From positions 124,001-188,000 of the forward strand of contig CANNER010000003.1 of assembly GCA_947503715.1 (NCBI GenBank): a DNA stretch of 64,000 nucleotides, given 5' to 3'. Below are positions 1 to 9,482 of this stretch, in pieces. This stretch comes from an uncultured Caulobacterales bacterium. GTDB taxonomy: Bacteria; Pseudomonadota; Alphaproteobacteria; Caulobacterales; Maricaulaceae. How positions within the stretch are numbered: position 1 is the first letter of the stretch; the number at the start of each line of letters is the position of its first letter. Made by a program: the position numbers and the translations under genes. The notes below the pieces were generated by a model. It was not told where the DNA came from, did no database searches, and saw only the letters and a list, made by a program, of their open reading frames with translations.

Positions 1-543
<543 letters not shown>

Positions 544-572
544 CTAGGATTGTTTTTCGTAGACCTCATAAG

Positions 573-602
573 AAAAAAGCCGCGCCCCTTTCGGAACGCG
601 GC
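573..602 (-). terminator. Rho-independent terminator after tsf
   Basis: On the minus strand GCCGCGTTCC, a GAAA loop and GGGGCGCGGC form a strong stem (two G-U pairs) followed directly by a T run. It begins 27 bases after the tsf stop codon and precedes pyrH. Confidence 0.85.
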
Positions 603-628
603 CTCTAAACTCTGAAATCGAAGAGGGC

Positions 629-1549
629 TTAGGAGCCGGCAACCGCGGCTGCGACTTCTGCGGCGAAGTCTTCTTCTTTTTTCTCAATGCCGTCGCCGAC
701 TTCCATGCGGACATAGCCCGTCATTTTGATGTCTGCGCCGAGGGATTTTGCTTCATTGGCGATGATTGTTTCAACATTGTGATCCGGGTCCATGACGAAC
801 ATCTGTGTCATCAGGACAGACTCTTTGAAGAACTTGACCATGCGGCCTTCGACCATTTTGTCGACAATCGCTTCCGGCTTACCGGATTCAATCGCTTCGT
901 CTTTCAAAGCTTTACGCTCTTTTGCGACGAGGTCTTGGTCCAGATCGTCAGTTGTCAGTGCGAGCGGCGATGTTGCAGCAATGTGCATGGCGATTTTCTT
1001 GGCCAATGCACCGAGTGCGGCTTGGTCACCAGTGGATTCCAGTGCAACCAACACACCGATCTTACCCATGCCTGGTGCAACCGAGTTATGGATATAACCA
1101 CTGACAACACCAGCAGACACGGACAGTTTCGCCATACGACGCAAGGACATGTTCTCGCCGATTTTGGCGACGAGCGATGTCAGGTAATCCGTGACAGTCT
1201 TACCTTCAACATGCGCTTCACGCAGCTCTTCAGTGTTGCTCACACCGAGAGCAGCCGTTGCGACTTTGGCAACTGCGGCTTGGAAGCCATCGTTACGGGC
1301 AACAAAGTCAGTCTCGGAGTTTACTTCTACGAGCACGCCTGATGTGGCATCTGTTTCAAATGCGACAAGACCTTCTGCCGCAACGCGACCGGCTTTCTTG
1401 TCCGCCTTCGCGATACCTTTCATACGCAACCAGTCGATTGCCTTTTCGATGTCGCCGTCATTTTCGCTGAGGGCTTTTTTGCAGTCCATCATGCCGGCAG
1501 ACGTTGCGTCGCGCAGCTCTTTCACGAGTTTAGCTGTGATAGCAGCCAT
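629..1549 (-). CDS. tsf: Elongation factor Ts
   Basis: Guanine-nucleotide exchange factor that regenerates EF-Tu-GTP during translation elongation. The 306 residues match the normal length. The N-terminal UBA-like domain (residues 1-55) contains LRDATSAGMMDCKKAL. The core domain includes the NSETDFVARND signature near residue 80, which contacts EF-Tu. The ATG is preceded by an AGGAGACCG-type ribosome site. It lies about 75 bases downstream of rpsB on the same strand, so the two are probably one transcript. Confidence 0.97.
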   Translation of the reverse strand: MAAITAKLVKELRDATSAGMMDCKKALSENDGDIEKAIDWLRMKGIAKADKKAGRVAAEGLVAFETDATSGVLVEVNSETDFVARNDGFQAAVAKVATAALGVSNTEELREAHVEGKTVTDYLTSLVAKIGENMSLRRMAKLSVSAGVVSGYIHNSVAPGMGKIGVLVALESTGDQAALGALAKKIAMHIAATSPLALTTDDLDQDLVAKERKALKDEAIESGKPEAIVDKMVEGRMVKFFKESVLMTQMFVMDPDHNVETIIANEAKSLGADIKMTGYVRMEVGDGIEKKEEDFAAEVAAAVAGS

Positions 1550-1624
1550 ATCGGTCTCCTATTCGGATTAGATTTATTTTGATTCCGCGCTCAGATAGGT
1601 ACCAGAGCGCGGGAATGTAAGAGC

Positions 1625-2728
1625 TTAGGCTTTAGCAGCCGCCGCTTGATCGGATTTCGCGCGAGGTGGCTTGCCGGAGACGATTTCTTTCGCCTGAACA
1701 ACCCACTCACCGGCCGCAAATTTACCCGAAAGGTCAGCCGCAGCTTCAATCTCGGCGATCTTCTCGTCAGAAAGTTCCGCCATGACTTGCAGTGATGTCA
1801 CACCAGCCGCTTCGAGAGCCGCTTTATATTTCGGGCCGATGCCGTCGATAAGCGCGATATCGGACAATGTCGGCGCAACAGCCGCTTCTTGTGCAGCCGA
1901 TGCAGGCGCAGCCGTTGTTGGTTCTGCCGCTGGTGAAGGCGCATCAGGTGCGATTTCCGCCATTGGTGTTTGCAACATAACTTCTTCAATGTGCTCAGCA
2001 GCGCCGAGGTCTTGGCCGATTGCAGCCTGTGCTTCTGTCATACCGTCGAGAACGGCGTCAGCCATCAATTCACAATAAAGCTGAATCGCGCGGGCCGCAT
2101 CATCATTACCCGGAATAGGCATGTCAGCGGAAGCCGGATCACAATTTGTGTCGAGGATCGCGACGACAGGGATACCCAAACGACGGGCTTCTTTAATCGC
2201 AATGCCTTCCTTGTTTGTGTCGATAACAAACATCAGGTCAGGCTTGCCGCCCATATCCTTGATACCGCCGAGCGCTTTTTCAAGCTTCTGCATTTCACGG
2301 TCAAGCTTCAGGTTCTCCTTCTTTGTGAGACCTGTATCAGCATCGGCACCTTGGTCACCCAAGAGCGCTTCCAGTTCTTTCAAACGGGCGATGGATTTTG
2401 TGACCGTCTGCCAGTTTGTGAGCATGCCGCCCAACCAACGATGATTGACGTAATATTGCGCACACCGCTTGGCCGCATTTGCGACGGGATCCGACGCGGC
2501 GCGTTTTGTACCGACGAACAGAACGCGTCCGCCTTTGGCAGCAACGTCACGTGTTTCTTTGAGGGCTTGGTGCAGCAGTGGAACTGTCTGGGACAGATCC
2601 ATAATGTGAATGCCGGACCGGGCGCCAAAGATGTAGGACGCCATTTTTGGGTTCCAGCGATGTGTCTGGTGACCAAAGTGAACGCCGGCTTCGAGTAGCT
2701 GACGCATAGAAAATTCAGGAAGAGCCAT
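1625..2728 (-). CDS. rpsB: 30S ribosomal protein S2 with C-terminal helix-hairpin-helix extension
   Basis: Ribosomal protein S2 of the small subunit. Residues 1 to about 230 are a normal S2: [20 protein letters not shown] at the start, then LGGMLTNW and [15 protein letters not shown]. After that comes an Ala/Pro-rich linker of roughly 60 residues. The last 75 residues carry [17 protein letters not shown], a helix-hairpin-helix motif as found in nucleic-acid-binding tails. The 367 residues compare with about 240-260 for typical S2. Related alphaproteobacteria are known to have longer S2 proteins. The function of the tail is inferred only as possible rRNA or protein contact. It heads the rpsB-tsf pair; the 185-base gap upstream should hold its promoter. 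Confidence 0.95.
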   Translation of the reverse strand: MALPEFSMRQLLEAGVHFGHQTHRWNPKMASYIFGARSGIHIMDLSQTVPLLHQALKETRDVAAKGGRVLFVGTKRAASDPVANAAKRCAQYYVNHRWLGGMLTNWQTVTKSIARLKELEALLGDQGADADTGLTKKENLKLDREMQKLEKALGGIKDMGGKPDLMFVIDTNKEGIAIKEARRLGIPVVAILDTNCDPASADMPIPGNDDAARAIQLYCELMADAVLDGMTEAQAAIGQDLGAAEHIEEVMLQTPMAEIAPDAPSPAAEPTTAAPASAAQEAAVAPTLSDIALIDGIGPKYKAALEAAGVTSLQVMAELSDEKIAEIEAAADLSGKFAAGEWVVQAKEIVSGKPPRAKSDQAAAAKA

Positions 2729-2913
2729 GGGATATCTCCGTACTTCCGGTTAACCTAAGCCTGCGGGGTGACGATTATTAAATCGACCGGAATTGATGAG
2801 AGCCTATATGGCAAACACCAGACCGCAGACGCGAATTGAGAGCGCGACATAGCGGGGTTGGTGCGGAATGCAAGCGGTTTGTGCGGTTTGCAACGGGTTT
2901 CAATCACGCCTCT

Positions 2914-4275
2914 CTATCTTACAAGACGAACACTCTCATCCGATCTTGGTTCGATGGGATTGATGTTGGCTGAAACGTGATCAACATCCACATGAACGCT
3001 GGCCCCGTCACCAATGCTGATCTGATACCCGATAAAAGATGTGGCGGGCGCTTGATTTTCAAGCAAGCTCCCGCCGCGGAAATGGATTTTCTGCCCCGGG
3101 AGGTAAACCACGCCCGTCACAGACATACTGGATCCCCGACTAATAATCGATTCCGTTAGAAGGCCGTCAAGTTCACGGCCTGACCGCGCCGCCTCATGAT
3201 AACCGTATCCGAATTGGAAATATTTTGGATCGCCATAGGTCGCGTAAGGATAAAATTCAGAGCTCCCCTTATAAGTTACGTCTTGAAAAAATGCCAAGTT
3301 CGCAAATTTACCTTTAACAGGCGCTCTTAACGATACTCGTGAGCCCTCATTTACGATTAGACGTGCACGATCACCTTGAAGAACAAAGGTGACATCATTG
3401 GCCGTAATGCGACTACCATTATCAAAAATCAGCGGACCGTCCTGTATGATATATGTCCCGGGTTCAAAATCGACTTTCTTGTTAAAGAAAACGAGACCGC
3501 CGCAATATGTACCGGGCGAAAGCTTAACGCCTCCCGCCTCTGATTGCCAAGACGTCAAACTTGCATTGACAATATCGCTGTCCATACACGCCCCTGATGT
3601 GGGAGGCATTATATCAATAAAGGGGTCTTCTACAGACCTACATTCAGTATTTACAAATGGCTCAAATTTGCCCTGTGCGCCACCCGTGACACAAAAATCC
3701 TTTGAGCGGGCCTCTCCCCCGTGATCAATGATAGCCGCTTTTTGATGGCTCGAATTCACTTGCACCGAACAATTTGGGGATGTGAGTCTCGCGCCGCCGG
3801 TCACCTCAAAACTACGCTCACCGTCAGGATCAAGTGCGAGCATACAAATGACATCACCCTCCGTCACCTCAGCAGAGGATGAGTCCTTTACGCGGGAGGT
3901 CTCTTTACCAACAAGGTGCATAAAACTTGTTTTCAAATCAGCCGTCGCTTCGAGTGTGACACGCTCGGCCGTGGATTCCATGACTTGAAAGTCTATCTTA
4001 TCGGCTTGAGACCCGATATTTTCTTGAAAATAGGTTCTGGCGGCCTCAGCCCGCGCTTGGTCCGTCAACGTCTGGTTGGCAATAGAAGCAAGAGCGGCAT
4101 TATCTAATGCACTCGACAAGCGCGCTTCCAAAGCGCTGTTTCTTTGGCTGTCGACAGCAACTGAGACCGTTACCAAGACCGGAATAGCCAGTAGCGCCAA
4201 GAATACCGCAACCTGACCGCTTTCTGATGACCGAAAGCCGTCCAGCGGTACAATTATTTTATTATTCGCAGACAT
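2914..4275 (-). CDS. TadG-like pilus-assembly protein with beta-rich C-terminal region
   Basis: The N-terminus (residues 20-45, SGQVAVFLALLAIPVLVTVS) is a single hydrophobic segment of the kind that starts TadE/TadG pseudopilin-like proteins of Flp/Tad pili. About 100 residues of DNAALAS-type TadG sequence follow. The C-terminal 250 residues have repeated PGTY/GGL and DGPL-type strands and several cysteines, suggesting an extracellular beta-helix-like domain. The ATG at 4275 was chosen over one at 4329 because a GAGGT site sits just before it. No other tad genes are in the window, so it is an orphan here. A role in surface adhesion is inference; it acts across the inner membrane or outside the cell. 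Confidence 0.7.
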   Translation of the reverse strand: MSANNKIIVPLDGFRSSESGQVAVFLALLAIPVLVTVSVAVDSQRNSALEARLSSALDNAALASIANQTLTDQARAEAARTYFQENIGSQADKIDFQVMESTAERVTLEATADLKTSFMHLVGKETSRVKDSSSAEVTEGDVICMLALDPDGERSFEVTGGARLTSPNCSVQVNSSHQKAAIIDHGGEARSKDFCVTGGAQGKFEPFVNTECRSVEDPFIDIMPPTSGACMDSDIVNASLTSWQSEAGGVKLSPGTYCGGLVFFNKKVDFEPGTYIIQDGPLIFDNGSRITANDVTFVLQGDRARLIVNEGSRVSLRAPVKGKFANLAFFQDVTYKGSSEFYPYATYGDPKYFQFGYGYHEAARSGRELDGLLTESIISRGSSMSVTGVVYLPGQKIHFRGGSLLENQAPATSFIGYQISIGDGASVHVDVDHVSANINPIEPRSDESVRLVR

Positions 4276-4426
4276 GCGTGACCTCATATTCTGCACCCAC
4301 AAGTGAGCGTTCAAATAAGTGTGAAACATGACTCAGTACTTCGGCACTATGGTTAACAAATTTGTTTCACATACCGCTGTTAAAACGTAGGTTAATTAAA
4401 TATGACGAGAAATGCTCGTTCCGGCT

Positions 4427-7400
4427 TTACGCGGCGATCTCTACTATTGTCTCTACCGCACTATTTGCCTTGATCGCCTTCCGGATAGCCGGATCAATCC
4501 CCCACTTGCCCTCTAATCGCCAAGCCGCCTCTCGCATCTCTCCAATCGGAGCGATAATTTCGATATAGCCGCTCATCTGGTAAGGCGAGTTTTGCAGGCC
4601 TTCTAATGTCCGTTGAAGCTCATCGAGCGTTTCGATACTCGCCTGACGCAGACGGATTTTCAGGCCTGCTGGTGCGACAGGCGCGGCTTCCCCTGCCCCG
4701 CCTTCAACGCCGTCCAGCATTTGCACGCCGTCACAGAACAGGCGCGTTTCACCGTCATTGCGTTCAGCCTTCACCTGCATGCGGATAATATTGCCCGCCG
4801 ACAGAATGTCACGATGCGGTGTCAGGATGTTCTCACTGACGAGGACTTCGTAGTCTCCCGTCGGGTCGGACAATTCGACAAAGGCAAAACGCTTGCCGCG
4901 TTTGGAGACGCGTTCCTGTTTCTTCCGCACGACACCGGCAACCGTGTAATTTCCCACGCCCGCATCTTCCAACCGCTCGGCCAGCATGAGCCCGGTCAGT
5001 TTATCCATATGCTCGTCCAGCGGATGACCGCCGAGATAGAACCCGACCGCGCCGAGTTCGTGTCCCAACTGGTCCATCTGCGACCAGGATTCCGCATAGT
5101 TCAGATCGGGGTCTTTGATCTCCACCGTGGCATCGCCAAACAGGCTGACCTGCGCACTCTCGCGTTCCTGCGCTGCGAGTGTGCCCATGCTCTGGATAAG
5201 ACCCGCATTGGCCAGCACCATGGCGCGGTTTGGTTCAATACAATCAAAGGCACCGGACCGGGCGAGATTTTCAATCGCGCGTTTATTCACCTGGCGCATA
5301 TCGACACGCCGCGCAAAGTCATAGAGCGAGACGAACGGACCGCCCTCCTCCCGTACGGCGACGAGATGTTTCATCGCTTCCAAGCCCACATTTTTCAGCG
5401 CGCCCAGCGCGTAGAGCACATCGCCGTCTTCAACATCGAAATCTGCCTGACTGCCATTGATACAGGGTGGTCGCACGGTGACATCCATCCGCTTGGCTTC
5501 CTGATAGAATTGCACCAGCTTTTCCACATTGGCGAGGTCGAGCGACATGATCGCAGCGAGAAATTCCGTCGTGTGCAACGCTTTCAGATAGGCCGTGCGG
5601 AAGGTAATCATTGCATAGGCGGCAGCGTGGGATTTATTGAATCCATAACCCGCAAATTCATTAACGAGATCGAAAATGCCGGACGCCTGATCCTTGTCCA
5701 CGCCGCGTTCGACGGCTCCGTCGATAAATTTGCCCTTTTGGCGGTTCATTTCCGCTTGGTCTTTCTTCCCCATCGCCCGGCGCAGCAAATCCGCGTCTGC
5801 CAAGGTAAAGCCGGACAGAACCCGTGCAATTTCCATCACCTGTTCCTGATAGATGATAATGCCGTAAGTTTCTTTCAGCGTGTCTTCCAGCTTCGGATGC
5901 GGATAAGTGATTTCCTGCCGGCCCCATTTGCGCTCGACATAATCGGGAATGTTCCGCATCGGCCCCGGACGATAGAGCGAGATCAGGGCGGTCAGTTCTT
6001 CCAGACTGGCAGGCGCGAGTTTGCGCAACACATCCCGCATGCCGGAACTTTCCAGCTGAAACACACCAGCAGAGAGACCTTCCGCCAAGGGCTTGTAAGC
6101 TTCGGGTACGGTGGTTTTGAGATGGTCGACATCAACCTCGATACCCTGTTTTTTAAGATAACCGACGCAGCGTTGGATGACGGTCAGCGTTTTCAGGCCC
6201 AGAAAATCGAACTTCACGAGGCCCGCTTTTTCCGCCCATTTCATCGTGAACTGCGTGGCGGGAATGTCCGCGCGTGGGTCCTGATAAAGCGGAACAATCT
6301 GCGTCAACGGACGATCCCCGATGACCACACCCGCCGCATGGGTCGAGGCGTTGCGGTAGAGCCCTTCCAGCTTCAGCGCCGTGTCGAGCAATCGCTTCAC
6401 AGCAGGTTCCGAATCCCGCGCGGCTTTCAAGGCAGGCTCCATGCTGATGGCCTGTTTCAGGGAGACCGGATTGGCTGGATTGGACGGCACAAGTTTCGCG
6501 AGGCGGTCCACCTGCCCCAGCGGCATTTGCATGACGCGGCCGACATCCCGCACGACGGCGCGGGCTTGCAACGTTCCAAAGGTGATAATCATCGCGACCT
6601 GCCCGTCACCATATTTGCGGCGGACATAGTCGATGACTTCGCCGCGACGTTCCTGACAGAAATCGATATCGAAGTCGGGCATGGACACCCGTTCGGGGTT
6701 CAGGAACCGCTCAAAGAGGAGGCCATATCTCAACGGGTCCAGATCGGTAATGGTCAACGCCCAAGCCACGACAGAGCCCGCACCGGAACCCCGCCCCGGT
6801 CCGACCGGAATATCGTGATCTTTCGCCCATTGGATGAAATCCGCAACGATCAGGAAATAACCCGGAAAACCCATATTCTTGATAATATTGAGTTCGAATT
6901 CCAAACGCTCAAAATAAGCCTCACGTGGCTCGGCGAGTTCAACTTCGCTCAGGCGTTTTTCCAAACCCTTTTTGGCTTGGCTATCCAGAATATCATCCTC
7001 GGAATAGGACCCGTCACCAAAACTCGGCAGGATGGGCGCATGTTTTGGCACGCGATAGGCACAGCGCTGCGCAATTTGTAATGTGTTTTCAATCGCTTCC
7101 GGGAGATCGCTAAACAGGTTGACCATCTCTTCTGACGATTTAAAATAGTGATGCAGGGAAAGTTTCCGGCGATCCTTTTCCAGCACATAGGTGCTCTCCG
7201 ACATGGCCAGCAAGACGTCATGTGCCTTGTGCATATCGGGGTCGAGGAAATAGGGCTCATTCGTAGCGACGAGTGGAAGGTTATGCTTATAGGCGAGGTC
7301 CAGCAGACCCGCTTCCGTGGCCGCACTTTCCTCCGGCGTGTGGCGCTGAATTTCGACATAGAGCCTGTCGGGGAAGAGCGTCATCAACCGCGAGAGCCAG

Positions 7401-7885
7401 CTTTCCGCCTCAGCCATACGGCCGTCTTTGATAAGTTTATTCAGGACCCCGTCCTGCCCGCCCGTCAGGGCAATCACGCCCTCCGTATTGCCGTCCAGAC
7501 GGGAGGCTTTCAGATGCGGATAATCCGTCGATTCAATTTCGAGATAGCAAGCCGAGGACAGATCCATCAGGTTACCATAGCCGGCCTCATCCTGCGCCAG
7601 TAAAACCAGCGTGCCATCGGGGTCTTTGTGAATCTGACCGGGTTGGCGCGGGCCTTCCAAATCCATGGTCAGCGTGACACCGATAATGGGCTGAACCCCC
7701 TCGCCCGCAACGGTTTCGCAAAACTCCAGCGCGCCGCAGAGATTATTTGTATCCGTAATGGCCAGGGCGGGTTGGCGATAGCGCACACAACGCTCGGCCG
7801 TTTCACGGATTTTCAGAGCTCCTTCCAGCATGGAATAGGGCGAGCGCATACGCAGGTGGACAAAATCACGGGCTATGCGGCTCAT
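4427..7885 (-). CDS. dnaE: DNA polymerase III subunit alpha
   Basis: Replicative DNA polymerase catalytic subunit, 1152 residues, normal for DnaE1. It has an N-terminal PHP domain (FVHLRMRSPYSMLEG). The polymerase core carries the catalytic aspartates in PDFDIDFCQ and in FDFLGLKTL. Helix-hairpin-helix motifs follow, then an internal beta-clamp-binding peptide, QVSLF, around residue 920. The C-terminal OB fold is YTVAGVVRKK..., ending in a tau-binding-type tail. The ATG at 7885 (MSRIARDF) is chosen over 7897 because GGGAG stands 5 bases before it. It lies 24 bases downstream of a LexA-boxed 31-codon gene on the same strand and may be partly co-transcribed with it. Confidence 0.97.
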   Translation of the reverse strand: MSRIARDFVHLRMRSPYSMLEGALKIRETAERCVRYRQPALAITDTNNLCGALEFCETVAGEGVQPIIGVTLTMDLEGPRQPGQIHKDPDGTLVLLAQDEAGYGNLMDLSSACYLEIESTDYPHLKASRLDGNTEGVIALTGGQDGVLNKLIKDGRMAEAESWLSRLMTLFPDRLYVEIQRHTPEESAATEAGLLDLAYKHNLPLVATNEPYFLDPDMHKAHDVLLAMSESTYVLEKDRRKLSLHHYFKSSEEMVNLFSDLPEAIENTLQIAQRCAYRVPKHAPILPSFGDGSYSEDDILDSQAKKGLEKRLSEVELAEPREAYFERLEFELNIIKNMGFPGYFLIVADFIQWAKDHDIPVGPGRGSGAGSVVAWALTITDLDPLRYGLLFERFLNPERVSMPDFDIDFCQERRGEVIDYVRRKYGDGQVAMIITFGTLQARAVVRDVGRVMQMPLGQVDRLAKLVPSNPANPVSLKQAISMEPALKAARDSEPAVKRLLDTALKLEGLYRNASTHAAGVVIGDRPLTQIVPLYQDPRADIPATQFTMKWAEKAGLVKFDFLGLKTLTVIQRCVGYLKKQGIEVDVDHLKTTVPEAYKPLAEGLSAGVFQLESSGMRDVLRKLAPASLEELTALISLYRPGPMRNIPDYVERKWGRQEITYPHPKLEDTLKETYGIIIYQEQVMEIARVLSGFTLADADLLRRAMGKKDQAEMNRQKGKFIDGAVERGVDKDQASGIFDLVNEFAGYGFNKSHAAAYAMITFRTAYLKALHTTEFLAAIMSLDLANVEKLVQFYQEAKRMDVTVRPPCINGSQADFDVEDGDVLYALGALKNVGLEAMKHLVAVREEGGPFVSLYDFARRVDMRQVNKRAIENLARSGAFDCIEPNRAMVLANAGLIQSMGTLAAQERESAQVSLFGDATVEIKDPDLNYAESWSQMDQLGHELGAVGFYLGGHPLDEHMDKLTGLMLAERLEDAGVGNYTVAGVVRKKQERVSKRGKRFAFVELSDPTGDYEVLVSENILTPHRDILSAGNIIRMQVKAERNDGETRLFCDGVQMLDGVEGGAGEAAPVAPAGLKIRLRQASIETLDELQRTLEGLQNSPYQMSGYIEIIAPIGEMREAAWRLEGKWGIDPAIRKAIKANSAVETIVEIAA

Positions 7886-7909
7886 GCGGACTCCCATCGG
7901 GGATTCGCG

Positions 7910-8005
7910 CTAGCCGCCAATCACCATCATCCACATTGTGACGACGGCAACGAAGCCTGCCAAGACGAGCGCGGAAGAAATGTCGTGGATGATTTGGCGT
8001 GTCAT
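7910..8005 (-). CDS. 31-residue membrane protein, SidA-like SOS cell-division inhibitor (candidate)
   Basis: An ATG-initiated frame of 31 codons. It has a short polar start (MTRQIIHDISS), then one continuous hydrophobic helix (ALVLAGFVAVV and TMWMMVI) ending GG. An AGGACAG ribosome site stands in front. A textbook alphaproteobacterial LexA box lies 21-35 bases before the start codon, and dnaE follows 24 bases downstream. In Caulobacter crescentus SidA is a 29-residue inner-membrane protein, LexA-controlled, that blocks division through FtsW/FtsN; as I recall, it lies close to dnaE. Size, topology, regulation and neighbourhood therefore agree. Identity is inferred from these, not from an alignment. 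Most gene callers would miss it because of its length. Confidence 0.72.
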   Translation of the reverse strand: MTRQIIHDISSALVLAGFVAVVTMWMMVIGG

Positions 8006-8025
8006 GGGTCTGTCCTGTTTCGTTT

Positions 8026-8055
8026 GTTCTATTTATGTTCTCTATTAATGAGAAC
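8026..8055 (-). promoter_or_regulatory. LexA operator (GTTC-N7-GTTC) overlapping a palindrome
   Basis: GTTC at 8026-8029 and 8037-8040, separated by exactly 7 bases, is the direct-repeat LexA site of alphaproteobacteria. The second GTTC also opens a perfect inverted repeat, GTTCTC-N7-GAGAAC (8037-8055). A TTGACG that could serve as a -35 box lies just upstream on the minus strand. The position is right for controlling the SidA-like gene, perhaps with dnaE. The divergent permease starts about 95 bases away. Confidence 0.85.
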
Positions 8056-8150
8056 AAAACGTCAACATCCTGTGAATGGACAGGCTGTGGATATTAAGAT
8101 TCACCCCACCAAACGTTGCCCTTAAAGGACGCTGACCTCATACCCACTCC

Positions 8151-9482
8151 ATGACTCGCACCACTTTCACGCCGCGCACGGCTATGGCCATCATCATTGC
8201 AAACATGGTTGGCGTGGGCGTCTTCACGGCGCTTGGCTATCAACTCGCGGACATTGACAGTCTGTTTGCCATCATCATGCTCTGGGTGATTGGCGGTTTG
8301 GCCGCTCTGTGCGGCGCACTCTCATATGCCGAACTGGGCGCGTCCCTGCCGCGCTCCGGCGGGGAATATACGTTTCTGGGCGAGGCTTATCATCCCGCGG
8401 CCGGGTTCATTTCCGGCTGGGTGAGTGCCACGATTGGCTTTGCCGCCCCAACCGCCGTCGTCGCGATTGCCTTTGCCGATTATACGGGCGCGATTTTGCC
8501 GGGCGGCGTGTCGCCCCTGATGCAGAAGATTATTGCCGTCGCGCTCGTCGTCATTCTTGCCGCCCTCCACGCCCGGTCGCGGCATGTGTCCGGCGCGACG
8601 CAGACGATATTTACAGCCGTGAAAATCGCGCTCATCACCGCCTTTATTCTCGCGGCCTTCCTTCTGACCGCAGAGCCGCAGGTCCTGGACCTCGCGCCCA
8701 AAGCGTCCGACCCCGGCGTCATGATGAGCGTCCCCTACGGCATCGCGCTGATCTATGTCTCCTACGCCTATACGGGGTGGAACGCGGCGACCTATGTGTC
8801 GGGCGAGATGTCTAACCCGCAAAAGGACCTGCCGCGCGTTCTGTTCCTCGGCACGGCGCTCGTGACCGTGCTCTACGTCCTCATCAATCTCGCCTTTCTC
8901 TATGCGGCCCCTGTCGAGGCGATGCAGGGCAAGGTCGAGATTGGCTATATCGCGGCGGAAGGCATTTTCGGCGAGACGGGCGGACGGCTGGTTGGCGGAA
9001 TGTTGGCACTGCTCCTCATCTCGACGGTCAGTGCCATGACCCTCGCTGGACCTCGCGCGCTGCAAGCGATTGGCGAGGACTATCACGCCATGCGCTGGCT
9101 CTCGAAAAGCACGGCGGAGGGCGTGCCCTGGCTGGCCATTTGTTTTCAGTCGGGGATCGCCATTTTCTTTATCCTGAGTTCGACCTTTGACGAGATCCTC
9201 GTCTTTGCGGGATCGATGCTGGCCTTTAACAGCCTGCTGGCCATTGTCGGCCTGTTCGTATTGCGGTGGCGTCAACCGGATCTGCCGCGTCCTTACAAGA
9301 CGTGGGGTTATCCGATTGTTCCGTTGATCTACCTGACGATTACGGCGGTCACCTTGGTCTTTGTGATACTGGACCGCCCGAAAGCCGCGCTAGGGGGATT
9401 GGCCCTTATCGCCGTCGGATTTCTCTTTTGGTTCTTAACCCGAAATCTGGGGCATAACAGGCGGAACCCACGGCACGACTAG
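8151..9482 (+). CDS. APC-family amino acid permease
   Basis: Inner-membrane amino acid/polyamine transporter of the APC superfamily, 443 residues with about 12 hydrophobic segments. TM1 carries the unwound-helix motif IIANMVGVGVFTALG, the substrate-binding GxGxF/T region. The LSYAELGASLPRSGGEYTFL stretch is typical of APC cytoplasmic loop 1. Substrate cannot be told. It runs opposite to all neighbours. Its 3' end overlaps the 3' end of lolD by 48 bases, and it uses GC-rich codons more heavily than dnaE or lolC. It interrupts the otherwise co-directional dnaE-lolD-lolC-proS block, which suggests an insertion. No clear ribosome site precedes the ATG. Confidence 0.87.
   Translation: MTRTTFTPRTAMAIIIANMVGVGVFTALGYQLADIDSLFAIIMLWVIGGLAALCGALSYAELGASLPRSGGEYTFLGEAYHPAAGFISGWVSATIGFAAPTAVVAIAFADYTGAILPGGVSPLMQKIIAVALVVILAALHARSRHVSGATQTIFTAVKIALITAFILAAFLLTAEPQVLDLAPKASDPGVMMSVPYGIALIYVSYAYTGWNAATYVSGEMSNPQKDLPRVLFLGTALVTVLYVLINLAFLYAAPVEAMQGKVEIGYIAAEGIFGETGGRLVGGMLALLLISTVSAMTLAGPRALQAIGEDYHAMRWLSKSTAEGVPWLAICFQSGIAIFFILSSTFDEILVFAGSMLAFNSLLAIVGLFVLRWRQPDLPRPYKTWGYPIVPLIYLTITAVTLVFVILDRPKAALGGLALIAVGFLFWFLTRNLGHNRRNPRHD

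Noticed and set aside
4380-4420. CtrA-like TTAA...TTAA pair between dnaE and the TadG-like gene
   Set aside because: Spacing is 8 bases rather than the 7 of the CtrA site, and it lies at a 3' end.
4613-7081. Open frame of 822 codons on the plus strand opposite dnaE
   Set aside because: It is the antisense of a well-conserved dnaE. Its composition (His/Arg/Gln/Phe-rich, no motif) is that of a codon-bias shadow.
8322-9275. 317-codon minus-strand frame opposite the APC permease
   Set aside because: Antisense shadow; low-complexity Arg/Gly/Asp-rich translation.
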